From NCBI GenBank assembly GCA_964611435.1, contig CAZSXT010000017.1, positions 1 to 64,000 of the forward strand: a stretch of DNA of 64,000 nt. Direction: 5' to 3'. The translations under genes and the position numbers were made by a program. The stretch comes from JAYPHU01 sp964611435. Lineage in GTDB: Bacteria > Pseudomonadota > Alphaproteobacteria > Rhodospirillales > UBA2165. Of the stretch, positions 35,371 through 44,394 are shown piece by piece. The notes beneath the pieces are model-generated. The model saw nothing but the letters and a program-made list of their open reading frames with translations. It made no database searches and was not told the DNA's origin. Each line of letters opens with the position of its first letter. The first letter of the stretch is position 1.

Positions 35371-36521
35371 CCGGGGACCAACCCGCCGCTGATCCGAAGA
35401 TCAGCATCCAACGGCTCAGCAAAGTCTTCGGGCCGGACCCGGGCTCGGTGCTCGCCATGCTGCATGCCGGGGCGAGTAAAAATGAAATCCTGAATGCGCG
35501 GGGCCACGTTGTCGCGCTCAATGACATCAACTTGGACATCACCGACCATTCCATTCAGGTCATTATGGGCCTAAGCGGTTCCGGCAAGTCCACACTGGTG
35601 CGCCACATCAACCGCCTGATCGAACCTTCGGCAGGGCGGGTCCTGATCGACGGCCGGGATGTACTGGGCCTGAGCGAATCGGAACTTCAGACGTTCCGCC
35701 GGGAGAAAGTCTCGATGGTGTTTCAACGCTTCGGTCTGCTGCCCCATCGGACGGTGGCGGACAATGTCGGATTCGGGCTTGGTGTGCGCGGCGACAACAC
35801 GGCGCTCCGCCGGACACAGACCCAAACCTGGATCGAAAAAGTTGGGCTCCAAGGCTACGAAGAGTCATATCCGTCTCAACTCTCTGGTGGGATGCAGCAG
35901 CGGGTCGGCCTCGCCCGTGCCTTGGCGATGGATACGGATATTTTGTTGATGGACGAGCCGTTCAGCGCCCTTGATCCGCTGATCCGGACGGAGATGCAGG
36001 ACTTGCTGCTGGATCTGCAAAAGGAACTCAAGAAAACCGTCCTGTTCATCACCCACGATCCTGACGAGGCCATGCGGCTGGGGGACGCGATCGCTATCCT
36101 GAAAGATGGGGAGATTGCGCAAAATGGTGGACCCGAGGACATTCTGCTAAGGCCGGCGAGCGGCTATATCCAAAACTTCACCAAGGACATCAATCGCGGC
36201 CGGGTTGTCACCGTGGATGCCATCGCCGTGAACGGGGACACGGTATCCGATGGACCGGAACTCGCCGCGCACACAACGTTAGCCGAGGCCGGCAAAATGC
36301 TGGCCGGCTCTCCCAACGTCACCGCCAAGGTGATCGATGCCAATGGCAAAATTCTCGGCGGCGTCCGGCTCACCGATATCGCCCGCGCCATTGCGAGAGA
36401 CGTCGAGCAGAAGATCAGCCCACCTGCCGCGCGTAAACCGCCCTGCCTGCGGTCAACCCGTCAACGCGTTCTACAATCGTCTGAGCATCAATGCCAAAAT
36501 GTGAATAGAGATCGCCGATAG
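35367..36521 (+). CDS. ABC transporter ATP-binding protein, glycine betaine/proline type (ProV)
   Basis: 384 residues. Walker A is GLSGSGKST, the Q-loop MVFQRFGLLPHRTV, the signature LSGGMQQRVGLARALA, Walker B ILLMDEPFSALDPL, and the H-loop FITHDPDEAMR. The FGPDPGSVLAMLHAGASKNE insertion before the core is typical of ProV-type subunits. The last 36 residues overlap the convergent E1-like gene by 107 bases. The C-terminal tail (PPAARKPPCLRSTRQRVLQS) looks like a read-on extension rather than a folded CBS domain. Confidence 0.85.
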   Translation: MTGDQPAADPKISIQRLSKVFGPDPGSVLAMLHAGASKNEILNARGHVVALNDINLDITDHSIQVIMGLSGSGKSTLVRHINRLIEPSAGRVLIDGRDVLGLSESELQTFRREKVSMVFQRFGLLPHRTVADNVGFGLGVRGDNTALRRTQTQTWIEKVGLQGYEESYPSQLSGGMQQRVGLARALAMDTDILLMDEPFSALDPLIRTEMQDLLLDLQKELKKTVLFITHDPDEAMRLGDAIAILKDGEIAQNGGPEDILLRPASGYIQNFTKDINRGRVVTVDAIAVNGDTVSDGPELAAHTTLAEAGKMLAGSPNVTAKVIDANGKILGGVRLTDIARAIARDVEQKISPPAARKPPCLRSTRQRVLQSSEHQCQNVNRDRR

Positions 36522-38799
36522 CGCCGGTCTGACCAAAATGCTCCACGCCCAGCGGAATGCTCATATGCCCAAAGACCGCGCCCAACCAGGACAATGTTGT
36601 CGGATGACCGTCGATGACTGTAACGATTTTGCAGTGGCCCGGCAGTCCCTCCAGAAGGGCTTCGATGTGACTTTGAGCACCGGCGACGCCCCGCGCTCTA
36701 GCCCGCTGCGCCGCGGTCCAGCCGGCGTTTAACCGATCCGCGGACGTCACGGCCAACACTCCCACATCCCGGCGGGTTTCAGCTATCAAACCGGCAGCCT
36801 GAATGGCCTCTGGCGCAATCACGCCCTGATAAGCGATCACGACTTCACAATTCGGACCCGGCTCCCGCAGCCAGTACGCTCCATCGACGACACTTTGTTC
36901 GAATGCCTCATCGGCTCTGAAGACGGGTTGTTCAATGGGATTGGTCGATAATCTGAGGTAGACAGACCCGCCGGTTTCGTCCCGCAACCAGGTCCGTTCG
37001 TCGGGATCGGCGGCCCCGTCCCGTTGCAGATATTCAAACGACCAGGACATGATGGCAGCCAATTCATCCGCAAAAGCCGGCTCAAAGGCCGCCAGTCCAT
37101 CCTGGCTCATGCCGATGAGTGGTGTGCCGATAGACTGGTGCGCGCCGCCTTCCGGCGCCAATGTCACACCCGACGGTGTTCCGACAATCATAAATCGGGC
37201 ATCCTGATAGCATGCGTAATTCAAGGCATCGAGGCCACGGCAAACGAACGGATCATAGACCGTGCCGATGGGAATAAGCCTTTTTCCGAATAGAGAGTGC
37301 GATAAACCAGCCGCCGCCAATGCCAGGAACAGGTTCATCTCGCCAATTCCCAATTCTAGATGCTGCCCTTCGGGCGCGAACTCCCATTTCGCCATCGAGG
37401 GTATATTCTGGCTTCTAAATACGTCCTCGATCGGCGTGCGGGCAAAAAGTTTCCGCCGATTGACCCACTGACCCAAACTGGTCGTACCACTGACATCCGG
37501 CGAAACGGTAATGATCCGCGCAGCAAGATCGCTCTGTCTCCGCGCTAATCCGTCCAATATTTTGCCGAATGCAATTTGAGTAGAAATTTTACGATCATCC
37601 GGTATCTCAATAGGATCGGGTGCAACCGCGCTATCTTGGTAACGCCTAAACCCTTTCGTAAAAAATGGGCTTTCGTCGAGGAAAGCCCGGAGGCCCGATA
37701 CATCGTCAACCGCGGCAAACCGCTCCCACTCCTGCCCTTGTGGAACACCCATGTGGGTCTGCCATTCCCTCATCTGGTCTGGAGTCATCAGGCCCCCATG
37801 GTTGTCCTTGTGCCCGGCAATCGGTGTGCCCCACCCCTTTATCGTATAGGCGATGAAGCAGGTTGGCCGGTCGTGATCGATGCCGGCAAACGTCTTGGCC
37901 ATCGTCTCTACACAGTTGCCGCCTAAGTTTTCCATAAGCGCGGCCAATTGATCGTCATCGCGCTTTCCAATCAACGCCGCGACCTCGTTGTCTTGGCCTA
38001 ATTCCGTCAACAACCGCTTTCGCCATTCCGCTCCGCCTTGATACGTGAGAGCCGAATAATCCTGATTGGGACAGTCATCGATCCAGTGCCTGAGCTTGTC
38101 GCCTCCAGGCTCGCGAAACGCCGCCTGTTGCAAAACACCGTATTTAACCCGGACAACATCCCAGCCAAATGCCGCGAAGATTTTTTCAATCCGGTTCCAA
38201 AGGCCTTCTCTGACCACCCCGTCCAGAGACTGGCGATTGTAATCAATGACCCACCAGCAATTTCGAAGATCATTCTTCCACCCCTCCTGAAGGGCTTCGT
38301 AGACGTTGCCCTCATCCAGTTCGGCATCGCCAACCAGGGCAATCATCCGGCCCAAAGGCCGGTCGCCCCCCCAATTCCGCACGTCCAGATAATCCTGAAC
38401 CAACGAGGCAAATACGGTAATCGACGCTCCCAGACCAACCGACCCAGTAGAGAAATCCACATCATCTGAATCCTTTGTCCGAGACGGGTAAGACTGAATT
38501 CCGCCGAAACCGCGAAAATTCTCCATCTTCTCAAGACTTAGGTTGCCCATCAGATAATGCATCGCGTGAAAGAGCGGAGACGCATGAGGCTTTACCGCCA
38601 CCCTGTCCTCGGGACGAAGGGCCGAAAAATAAAGACTGGTGAATATAGAGACCATTGAGGCGGAAGAAGCCTGATGCCCCCCTATCTTAATGGCGTCAGC
38701 ATTGGAACGGACGTGATTGGCGTGATGAATCATCCAGTGACTCAGCCACAGAAGACGCTGTTCGATTACTTTTAATTGAGAGTGGTCCGCCGTCGTCAT
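36415..38799 (-). CDS. Pyruvate dehydrogenase E1-like / transketolase-like 2-oxoacid dehydrogenase (MdeB-like)
   Basis: 794 residues. The N-terminal thiamine-diphosphate domain has ALVGDAELDEGNVYEALQEG and, further on, NNLRN-type WWVIDYNRQSLDG, the GDGE...N metal-diphosphate motif of this family. A pyrimidine-domain region follows, with GIGEMNLFLALAAAGLSHSL carrying the catalytic Glu. It is shorter than E. coli AceE. An E1 homologue adjacent to an Lrp-type regulator is known as MdeB with MdeR in Pseudomonas putida 2-oxobutyrate metabolism, so this is a plausible substrate. The start is ATG 38799. Its 3' end overlaps proV. Confidence 0.78.
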   Translation of the reverse strand: MTTADHSQLKVIEQRLLWLSHWMIHHANHVRSNADAIKIGGHQASSASMVSIFTSLYFSALRPEDRVAVKPHASPLFHAMHYLMGNLSLEKMENFRGFGGIQSYPSRTKDSDDVDFSTGSVGLGASITVFASLVQDYLDVRNWGGDRPLGRMIALVGDAELDEGNVYEALQEGWKNDLRNCWWVIDYNRQSLDGVVREGLWNRIEKIFAAFGWDVVRVKYGVLQQAAFREPGGDKLRHWIDDCPNQDYSALTYQGGAEWRKRLLTELGQDNEVAALIGKRDDDQLAALMENLGGNCVETMAKTFAGIDHDRPTCFIAYTIKGWGTPIAGHKDNHGGLMTPDQMREWQTHMGVPQGQEWERFAAVDDVSGLRAFLDESPFFTKGFRRYQDSAVAPDPIEIPDDRKISTQIAFGKILDGLARRQSDLAARIITVSPDVSGTTSLGQWVNRRKLFARTPIEDVFRSQNIPSMAKWEFAPEGQHLELGIGEMNLFLALAAAGLSHSLFGKRLIPIGTVYDPFVCRGLDALNYACYQDARFMIVGTPSGVTLAPEGGAHQSIGTPLIGMSQDGLAAFEPAFADELAAIMSWSFEYLQRDGAADPDERTWLRDETGGSVYLRLSTNPIEQPVFRADEAFEQSVVDGAYWLREPGPNCEVVIAYQGVIAPEAIQAAGLIAETRRDVGVLAVTSADRLNAGWTAAQRARARGVAGAQSHIEALLEGLPGHCKIVTVIDGHPTTLSWLGAVFGHMSIPLGVEHFGQTGAIGDLYSHFGIDAQTIVERVDGLTAGRAVYARQVG

Positions 38800-38864
38800 C
38801 TGTTCGCACCTTGGGAGTTGGACTTGATACAGTCCAATCTAAGCGATTCACGACGGCGATAATT

Positions 38865-38898
38865 TGCTAAATTGCCAAATTTTGAAGATAATTTAGCA
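38865..38898. promoter_or_regulatory. Candidate Lrp-type operator between divergent genes
   Basis: TGCTAAATT (38865-38873) and AATTTAGCA (38890-38898) form a perfect inverted repeat with a 16-base AT-rich spacer, just upstream of the Lrp-family gene and opposite the E1 gene. It is consistent with autoregulated divergent control. Confidence 0.5.
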
Positions 38899-38923
38899 TA
38901 ATTTACCAAAAATTCGGATAATC

Positions 38924-39394
38924 ATGATTGAAACAACTTCTATTGACGGATTTGATGCAGCGATCCTTCGCACCCTACAGAAAGATGGCCGCGCCACTCT
39001 TAATGAACTTAGCGCGGAGGTAGGACTGAGCCCGTCTCCGGTTACCCGCCGTCTGCGCCGTCTTGAAGAGGACGGTATCGTCACCGGCTACGCCGCTCTG
39101 ATTGACGAAACGGCCCTTGGCTTCGAATTTTCAGTCTTTGTTTCGGTCAAACTGGAGAAGCAAGTGGACAACATCCTGGCGACCTTTGAAGAGGTGATCC
39201 AGGATTTCCCGGAGGTCGTTGATTGTTGGCTGATGACCGGCGACCGGGATTATCTCCTTCGGATCGCCACCACCGGACTTGCTGATTTCGAACGGTTCCT
39301 GGTTGGCAAACTCACGAAGGTGCCGGGCGTGGCGTCGATTGAATCGTCCATTCCGCTCCGGCGAGTCAAAGCCGGATTGGCTCGCTTGCCTTAA
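38924..39394 (+). CDS. Lrp/AsnC-family transcriptional regulator
   Basis: 156 residues. The helix-turn-helix is in LNELSAEVGLSPSPVTRRLR with RLEEDGIVTGYAALIDETAL. The C-terminal RAM domain has VDCWLMTGDRDYLLRIATTG, carrying the GDxDYLL motif of effector-responding members. It is divergent from the E1-like gene, which it probably activates in response to an amino acid such as methionine; that ligand is inferred from the MdeR parallel. Confidence 0.88.
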   Translation: MIETTSIDGFDAAILRTLQKDGRATLNELSAEVGLSPSPVTRRLRRLEEDGIVTGYAALIDETALGFEFSVFVSVKLEKQVDNILATFEEVIQDFPEVVDCWLMTGDRDYLLRIATTGLADFERFLVGKLTKVPGVASIESSIPLRRVKAGLARLP

Positions 39395-39414
39395 AGAGAT
39401 CGCAAGAGGACGGC

Positions 39415-40395
39415 CTACAGCCCGAACAGCCTGACGCAGTTGTCCCGGCCGACCTTGTTCCGCGTGTCCTCGTCGATTTCCGCATTGTCGAACCACTCGG
39501 CCGCGTGATCCATGTTCTCGAACGGCCAGTCGGCGGAAAACAAAACCCGGTCCACACCGATCTCGTTGATCGCACAATTAAGCGTCGGCGTATGGAAATT
39601 GCCGGACGTGGTTAAATAAAAGTTGTTCCGGAAGTAATCGACGATCTTCTTCTGGGCCCGGTAGTTGTGGGGCTGGTCGGTCCAGGTCCACTGATTGCGG
39701 TGATCAATCCGCCAGAGAGAGAACGGAATGCCCTCACCCATATGTCCGAGGATCACCTGGAAGTCGGGATGCCGGTCGAACAGTCCACTGCCCATCAGGC
39801 GCAGCGCATGCACCGCCGTTTCCTGACCGAATGCCCAGGTCGGGCCCAGCAGCCACGGATTGTCCTTGTAAATCTGCCCGCCCATAGGGATCGGATTGCG
39901 GGGATGCAGATAAAACGGCCGGTCGAGCCGGGCCGCTTCTGCCCAGAACTCGTCAAACTGCGGCTCATCATAGAACGTCATGTCGTCTTCGCTGCCGACC
40001 TGGGAAAATCCGTTGACCAGGGAACCGACAAAGCCCAGTTCTTCAATGCAGCGGCGCAGTTCTTCTGCGGCGCGGGCGGGGTCCTGCATGGGAAGCGCGG
40101 CAAAACCCAAATAGCGTTTCGGGTTCTTGGCAATCTCTTCCGCCAGGAAATCATTGGCGCGCCGGGCCACCTCGACCGCCTGATCCGCGTCCCAAATGGC
40201 CTGAATAGCCGGGGCGTTGAGGCTGAGGATGGCGATCTCAATCCCGGCAGCATCCATTTCCGCGATGCGCCGTTCCTGCATGTCCAGAAGCCGCCCCTTC
40301 AGTTCGGCCCAGGTATCCGCCGGCAGAAAGCCGTTGGAATCTTCAATCGTTTCCTGATTGGCAAAATGCTCTTCGAGCGCGATCTTACCTTGCAT
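39415..40395 (-). CDS. Amidohydrolase, gamma-resorcylate decarboxylase-like
   Basis: 326 residues, matching the family length closely. It starts GKIALEEHF, with Glu as the metal ligand in the EEHF position, as in gamma-resorcylate (2,6-dihydroxybenzoate) decarboxylase. Further family blocks are ILSLNAPAIQAIWD, RPFYLHPRNPIPMGGQIY, PWLLGPTWAFGQETAVHALR, ILGHMGEGIPFSLWRIDHRN and LFSADWPFENMDHAAEWFDN. It should decarboxylate an ortho-hydroxylated aromatic acid without oxygen. The ribosome binding site is GGGGAGGG. The neighbouring Old Yellow Enzyme gene suggests a shared catabolic route. Confidence 0.8.
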   Translation of the reverse strand: MQGKIALEEHFANQETIEDSNGFLPADTWAELKGRLLDMQERRIAEMDAAGIEIAILSLNAPAIQAIWDADQAVEVARRANDFLAEEIAKNPKRYLGFAALPMQDPARAAEELRRCIEELGFVGSLVNGFSQVGSEDDMTFYDEPQFDEFWAEAARLDRPFYLHPRNPIPMGGQIYKDNPWLLGPTWAFGQETAVHALRLMGSGLFDRHPDFQVILGHMGEGIPFSLWRIDHRNQWTWTDQPHNYRAQKKIVDYFRNNFYLTTSGNFHTPTLNCAINEIGVDRVLFSADWPFENMDHAAEWFDNAEIDEDTRNKVGRDNCVRLFGL

Positions 40396-40505
40396 CGACA
40401 GGCCCTCCCCTGGTGACGTGGCTGTATGATTTCTGCCGTTAGCTTGTGAAAAACTTTAAGGCGCGTGTCAAACAGATGCAGGCCGTTGACGGACTATTGA
40501 TGGGG

Positions 40506-41957
40506 CTATTTTTCCCATACGGGTGCAGTCAAACGCCGCTTACCATCGCCGGTCAGTTTCACACCGGGCTCGTCCAACGCTTCCCGGTCCCACAATTTGC
40601 ACGTTACAACCTTGTGCTTTTGGTCCAGGCCTTCGCAATAGTTGGAAAAGGTGCAAATCCGAACCTCTTCGCCCCGGCCCATTTGGACCTTGCGGAACCA
40701 CTCCGGATCGGCAAGGGATTGGCGCGCCGCACCGACGATGTCGGCATCCTTGTTTTGAAGAATCTGTTCGGCAAGCTCGAACCCGTGCACCCCGCCGATC
40801 ACGGCCACCGGGGTTTCGAAGCCGGCGTCCCGGATGGCTTTCCGAATGCGGCGGCCCGGTTCGATATTGCGGCCAAATGGGCCGAATGCATCGGAAATAT
40901 ACGCCGGCATGCATTCATAACCGCTCCGTCCCGTATAGGGATAGGCCGCCTCCCCCACACCGGGTTGTTTGGCGTCGTCAAACTTGCCACCACGCGAGAG
41001 GGACAGAAAATCCATCCCGGCCTCCGCGAACTTTACACCGAAATACATGGCGTCTTCGACATCGCTGCCGTTATCCAGACATTCGTCGCTGAGAAACCGG
41101 CAGCCGACAGGGTAGTCGTCACCGACCCGCTCCCGCACTGTTTGAAATACTTCCAGCGGCAGGCGAACCCGGCCCTCCAGGGAATTGCCGTAGCCGTCCT
41201 CCCGCGTGTTCGTCGCCGAGAGAAACGAGGCCATCGTATAAGCATGGGCGTAGTGCAGTTCTACCCCATCGATCCCGGCTTCTTTCGCCCGCTCCGCTGC
41301 ATCGGCAAATAAGCCCGGCAGGACCTCCGGCAAATCCTGGATATGGGGCAGGTGCACATAAGTCACCCGTTCCCGATACCCCATGCGCAGACTTTCCAAT
41401 TCGCGCTCATCGAGAATGTCGTCCAGCGCTTCATCCGGCAGGCCGGCTAGATGATCCCGCACTTGCTCCTCAGACCAATCTTCCGCGCCCAACTTCTCCC
41501 GCACCTCATCTGTAACCTGTAGAAAGCGCTGGATGAATTTTTCCGGCTCTGGCCGGCGCCGGATCGACAGGAAATCGATCAGCTGAATAAACAGCTTGGT
41601 ATGTCCATCGCTGGCGCGCTTCACCGTGTCGGCAAGCTCTTTCAGACCAGGAACAAATCGGTCGTGACCGATCCGCAGCAACGGACCCGACGGGATATCA
41701 CGAATGCCAGTCGCTTCAATGACAATGCCGCCCGGCCGGCCGCGGGCAAACCCCTCGTACCAATCCAGAACATCATCCGTGACAAAACCATCGTCTGTCG
41801 CACGCCAGGGCACCATGGCCGGCACCCAGGTCCGTTGTTCCAGTTCGATCGGCCCCAGTTTCACCGGACTAAACCACAAGGAACCTTCCGCCTGTTCCTT
41901 GGTCGGCCAGGCGCCCGGGTTCGGGTCGTATTTGATTCGTTCGGGCGGTTTCCACAT
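40506..41957 (-). CDS. Old Yellow Enzyme-family NADH:flavin oxidoreductase
   Basis: 483 residues of an FMN-binding TIM barrel. It opens SPVKLGPIELEQRTWVPAMV, then has GVELHYAHAYTMASFLSATN with the NTREDGYGNSLEGRVRLPLE block, and VGAARQSLADPEWFRKVQMG near the C-terminus, as in the family. The usual active-site His-Asn/His pair corresponds to the HYAHA region here. It is longer than basic OYEs because of an insertion rich in acidic residues (EPEKFIQRFLQVTDEVREKL). The likely role is to reduce an activated alkene or a nitro or ether compound. A perfect 34-bp palindrome lies just upstream. Confidence 0.78.
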   Translation of the reverse strand: MWKPPERIKYDPNPGAWPTKEQAEGSLWFSPVKLGPIELEQRTWVPAMVPWRATDDGFVTDDVLDWYEGFARGRPGGIVIEATGIRDIPSGPLLRIGHDRFVPGLKELADTVKRASDGHTKLFIQLIDFLSIRRRPEPEKFIQRFLQVTDEVREKLGAEDWSEEQVRDHLAGLPDEALDDILDERELESLRMGYRERVTYVHLPHIQDLPEVLPGLFADAAERAKEAGIDGVELHYAHAYTMASFLSATNTREDGYGNSLEGRVRLPLEVFQTVRERVGDDYPVGCRFLSDECLDNGSDVEDAMYFGVKFAEAGMDFLSLSRGGKFDDAKQPGVGEAAYPYTGRSGYECMPAYISDAFGPFGRNIEPGRRIRKAIRDAGFETPVAVIGGVHGFELAEQILQNKDADIVGAARQSLADPEWFRKVQMGRGEEVRICTFSNYCEGLDQKHKVVTCKLWDREALDEPGVKLTGDGKRRLTAPVWEK

Positions 41958-41974
41958 GAGAGCTTCCGATCACC

Positions 41975-42008
41975 AATTAAATTAGTTTAAGCTTAAACTA
42001 ATTTAATT
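41975..42008. promoter_or_regulatory. Perfect 34-bp palindrome upstream of the Old Yellow Enzyme gene
   Basis: The two 17-base arms (41975-41991 and 41992-42008) are exact reverse complements with AAGCTT at the centre. The element is AT-rich and lies 17 bases upstream of the ATG, where a repressor would block initiation. It is a candidate operator for a dimeric regulator not encoded nearby. Confidence 0.6.
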
Positions 42009-42060
42009 TAGGCCTGAAATGATGGAAAGACCAGGGGAAATTGATGGCAGTAATACTGCC

Positions 42061-42139
42061 GTCATCCACGGGCTCGCCCCGTGGATCCATTTAAACGTGG
42101 ATACGCGGATCACGGCCTATCGGCCGGTCCGCGCATGAC
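42061..42139. repeat. Dispersed palindromic repeat, family 2, copy B
   Basis: Module GTCATCCACGGG...CCGTGGATCCATTT (42061-42092) is followed by module ACGTGGATACGCGGATCA...GGTCCGCGCATGAC (42095-42139). The same modules occur in the other order at 11727-11854. Confidence 0.65.
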
Positions 42140-42165
42140 GACGCTATTTATTAGAAAGTGGGGAC

Positions 42166-42999
42166 CTAATGTCCGCGGCCGCGGCGGTCGAAACTGTGGC
42201 GGCGGTCTTGAACTTCGATCTTTTTTAGTTTCTGGCGGCGATCCTGCTGAGATCGCGTTACCCATTGGGACCGGTCGCGGACGACCCTTTCCTGCTTGTG
42301 CTTCTTCGCTTCCCTCTTCAGCACTTCCCAGTCCTGTTCGGTCATGTTCCGCTCTTTCGCGGACATGCCGGCATATTTGCCGCGGCCGGAGAGCTTACTT
42401 TTCCAGCGTAGCTTGACCCAGACCGGGTCGTGCTCCTCGGGTTCCTTCATGGGGATGGCGATCCCACCGTCTTTGGCGGCATTGGAGACGGCCTTCATAT
42501 TCAACGTGCCGTCCTTGTTGGTGACATCGGCGACCTTGGCGGACACCAGCAGACCCGGCACCTGCAATTTGGCGAAGCGGTTACCCAGGATTTGCGTGCC
42601 GATCAAATTGACAATCTCCGAGGCCCGGTGGAAACCCTCCTCGTCACTCAATCCGGTCAACTGCATGACGAAATGGTCGGCCTCGAAATAAGCGATGCCC
42701 TAATTGACCCGCACTTCGCGCTCCAACACATGTTCGCAGATGGTTTTGGCGCCAAACATCAGCCGTTCGGAACGGCTGCCCATGGCTTTATAAATCGGCG
42801 CCAGATTCAGCACGTGGATTTTATCGTCGGCGGCGCCCCAGTTGCTGCCGGTCACCTCCTCCGTATCGACCAACGCCACGCCGGCACTCTGGATCGTCGC
42901 GACGGCGTCGGCCAGTTCGCGGTCCAAATCCTCGGAGGTGACCTCCTCCTCTTCGCCCAGCGCGCGGGCGATCTTTTTCAATAGCGAATTCTTTGCCAT
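42166..42999 (-). pseudogene. Hypothetical protein gene interrupted by an in-frame amber codon
   Basis: From ATG 42999 the frame encodes 99 residues (MAKNSLLKKIARALGEEEEV onward) to a TAG at 42702-42700, then continues open in the same frame for 177 residues to 42166. Across the break it reads LEREVRVN, stop, GIAYFEADHFVMQLTGLSDE. A single C-to-T change from CAG would explain it. The N-terminal part has an acidic helix and SNWGAADDKIHVLNLAPIYK; the C-terminal part is basic (KREAKKHKQERVVRDRSQWV, RRHSFDRRGRGH). No family is recognised. It could be a recent nonsense mutation, an error in the read, or a readthrough site. Confidence 0.65.
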
Positions 43000-43167
43000 G
43001 TTCCTCGATGTTCCCCCAATTGAACTGCGACGGTTCTGTCGCACGAGCGGCATGGTGTACCTTGATAAGTTAAAATTTGTTTGATTCCGAGGTCGTGAAC
43101 AAGCTTCGGTAAACCGTAATAAACTTATACGTGTTTTCCCTATAACCAACCGGTGTCAAGAACAACC

Positions 43168-44268
43168 CTAAAGCTCTAAGTTATTGATAGCATTTCGATA
43201 TCCGGCATTTTGCCGCCAGGCGTCTGCGACTTTCTCGGCAGAACCGGTGGAGATTCGCTCGTAGAAACTCATATACTTGCGGACATCCTGCCTTAATCCT
43301 TTTGACCCGCCAGCCCGGTATTTTCGCACACAGGTGAAGATCGACGCGAACACCAGCTTGCCCAGGTCCGCCGACTTGCAGGCGATGGCAAGCCCCGATC
43401 CATCGTAATCGGACAACATTTCCATCACCACGCTTTCGGGGATATCCGTGTATCGCCGGAACATGGTGACAAACAATTTGGCCTCCCGGTTTTGGATCGC
43501 CAGCACCAAAAGGTCGGGGGTCAGTTCACCATCCCTCGCCAATTCCTCGGTCAGCTCGATATCCGCCGGCGGCGGCGCCTTGCCGTTAATCTCGTCCGCC
43601 ACCGCCTGTGCCAGCACTTTGTCAACGTACGCCGGCTCCAGCTCGTGGTTGTCGAGTATGTACTGGCGGAGCGCCGATGAAACCCAGCCGAACATCCGCT
43701 TGGCCAGTTCCGGATCGATTTCCTCGCGCCGTAGGATTGGCTCCTGGAAACTGCTCACCCGCTTCGACTCTTCGGCCAAAAAGGCCATGGTCTTTGAAGA
43801 AATTTCCGCGTTGGGATTCAGAAGCAGCGACCGGATCACACTTTCCTCCCCCGCCTCGACCAGCGCATCCGACACTGTCTCTCCCAGGTTGGGCCGCTTG
43901 GTGATGGCCATTTGGTGTTCAACCGTTCGGCCGCGAATGATCTCGATCAAGTCTTCATCGAAAAGAACCGGACTCAGGCTGAGGATCGGAAACGCGACAT
44001 CGATTTCGTCGTTGGCGAGCAGGATCGCCAGGTCGCGGGGCACGTCGGCTTCCGCAGCCAGCTGATCGGCGACCGAGCGGCGGAGCGACATTTCCACGTC
44101 GCGCATGAGCTGATGCAATATCTCATACATCAGCCGGCGTTCGTTTTTCGTCAGCGCCGGGAAGTGATCCAGGAACACGCCGGAAATTTCCCGGCCGAAA
44201 GTTCTCCGCCCGTCCGGAGATCGGTCACGCGCCAGCTTATAGAGGTAAAGGCTTTCTACGGCACCCAT
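43168..44268 (-). CDS. DUF2336-family protein
   Basis: 366 residues from ATG 44268 (GGGAGCAGGG upstream), which matches this family better than the far longer frame. It is all-helical and repeat-like: RRLMYEILHQLMRDVEMSLR, VPRDLAILLANDEIDVAFPI and LSPVLFDEDLIEIIRGRTVE, the HEAT-like pattern of DUF2336 proteins common in Rhodospirillales and rhizobia. No enzymatic motif is seen. It is divergent from the ridA gene. Confidence 0.72.
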   Translation of the reverse strand: MGAVESLYLYKLARDRSPDGRRTFGREISGVFLDHFPALTKNERRLMYEILHQLMRDVEMSLRRSVADQLAAEADVPRDLAILLANDEIDVAFPILSLSPVLFDEDLIEIIRGRTVEHQMAITKRPNLGETVSDALVEAGEESVIRSLLLNPNAEISSKTMAFLAEESKRVSSFQEPILRREEIDPELAKRMFGWVSSALRQYILDNHELEPAYVDKVLAQAVADEINGKAPPPADIELTEELARDGELTPDLLVLAIQNREAKLFVTMFRRYTDIPESVVMEMLSDYDGSGLAIACKSADLGKLVFASIFTCVRKYRAGGSKGLRQDVRKYMSFYERISTGSAEKVADAWRQNAGYRNAINNLEL

Positions 44269-44394
44269 TTCCCTGCTCCCTCTGGGGAGAGTAGTGATTT
44301 CACCACCATTTGTGTATGTCGGAATAGCCGTATGCGATTTTGCCGGGATATAATGTCTCCTGAACCAGACCTGCCCGTTATTTGGAGGCCAACC

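Noticed and set aside
42700..42702. Pyrrolysine at the amber codon
   Set aside because: No family known to carry pyrrolysine is involved, and a simple CAG to TAG change explains it.
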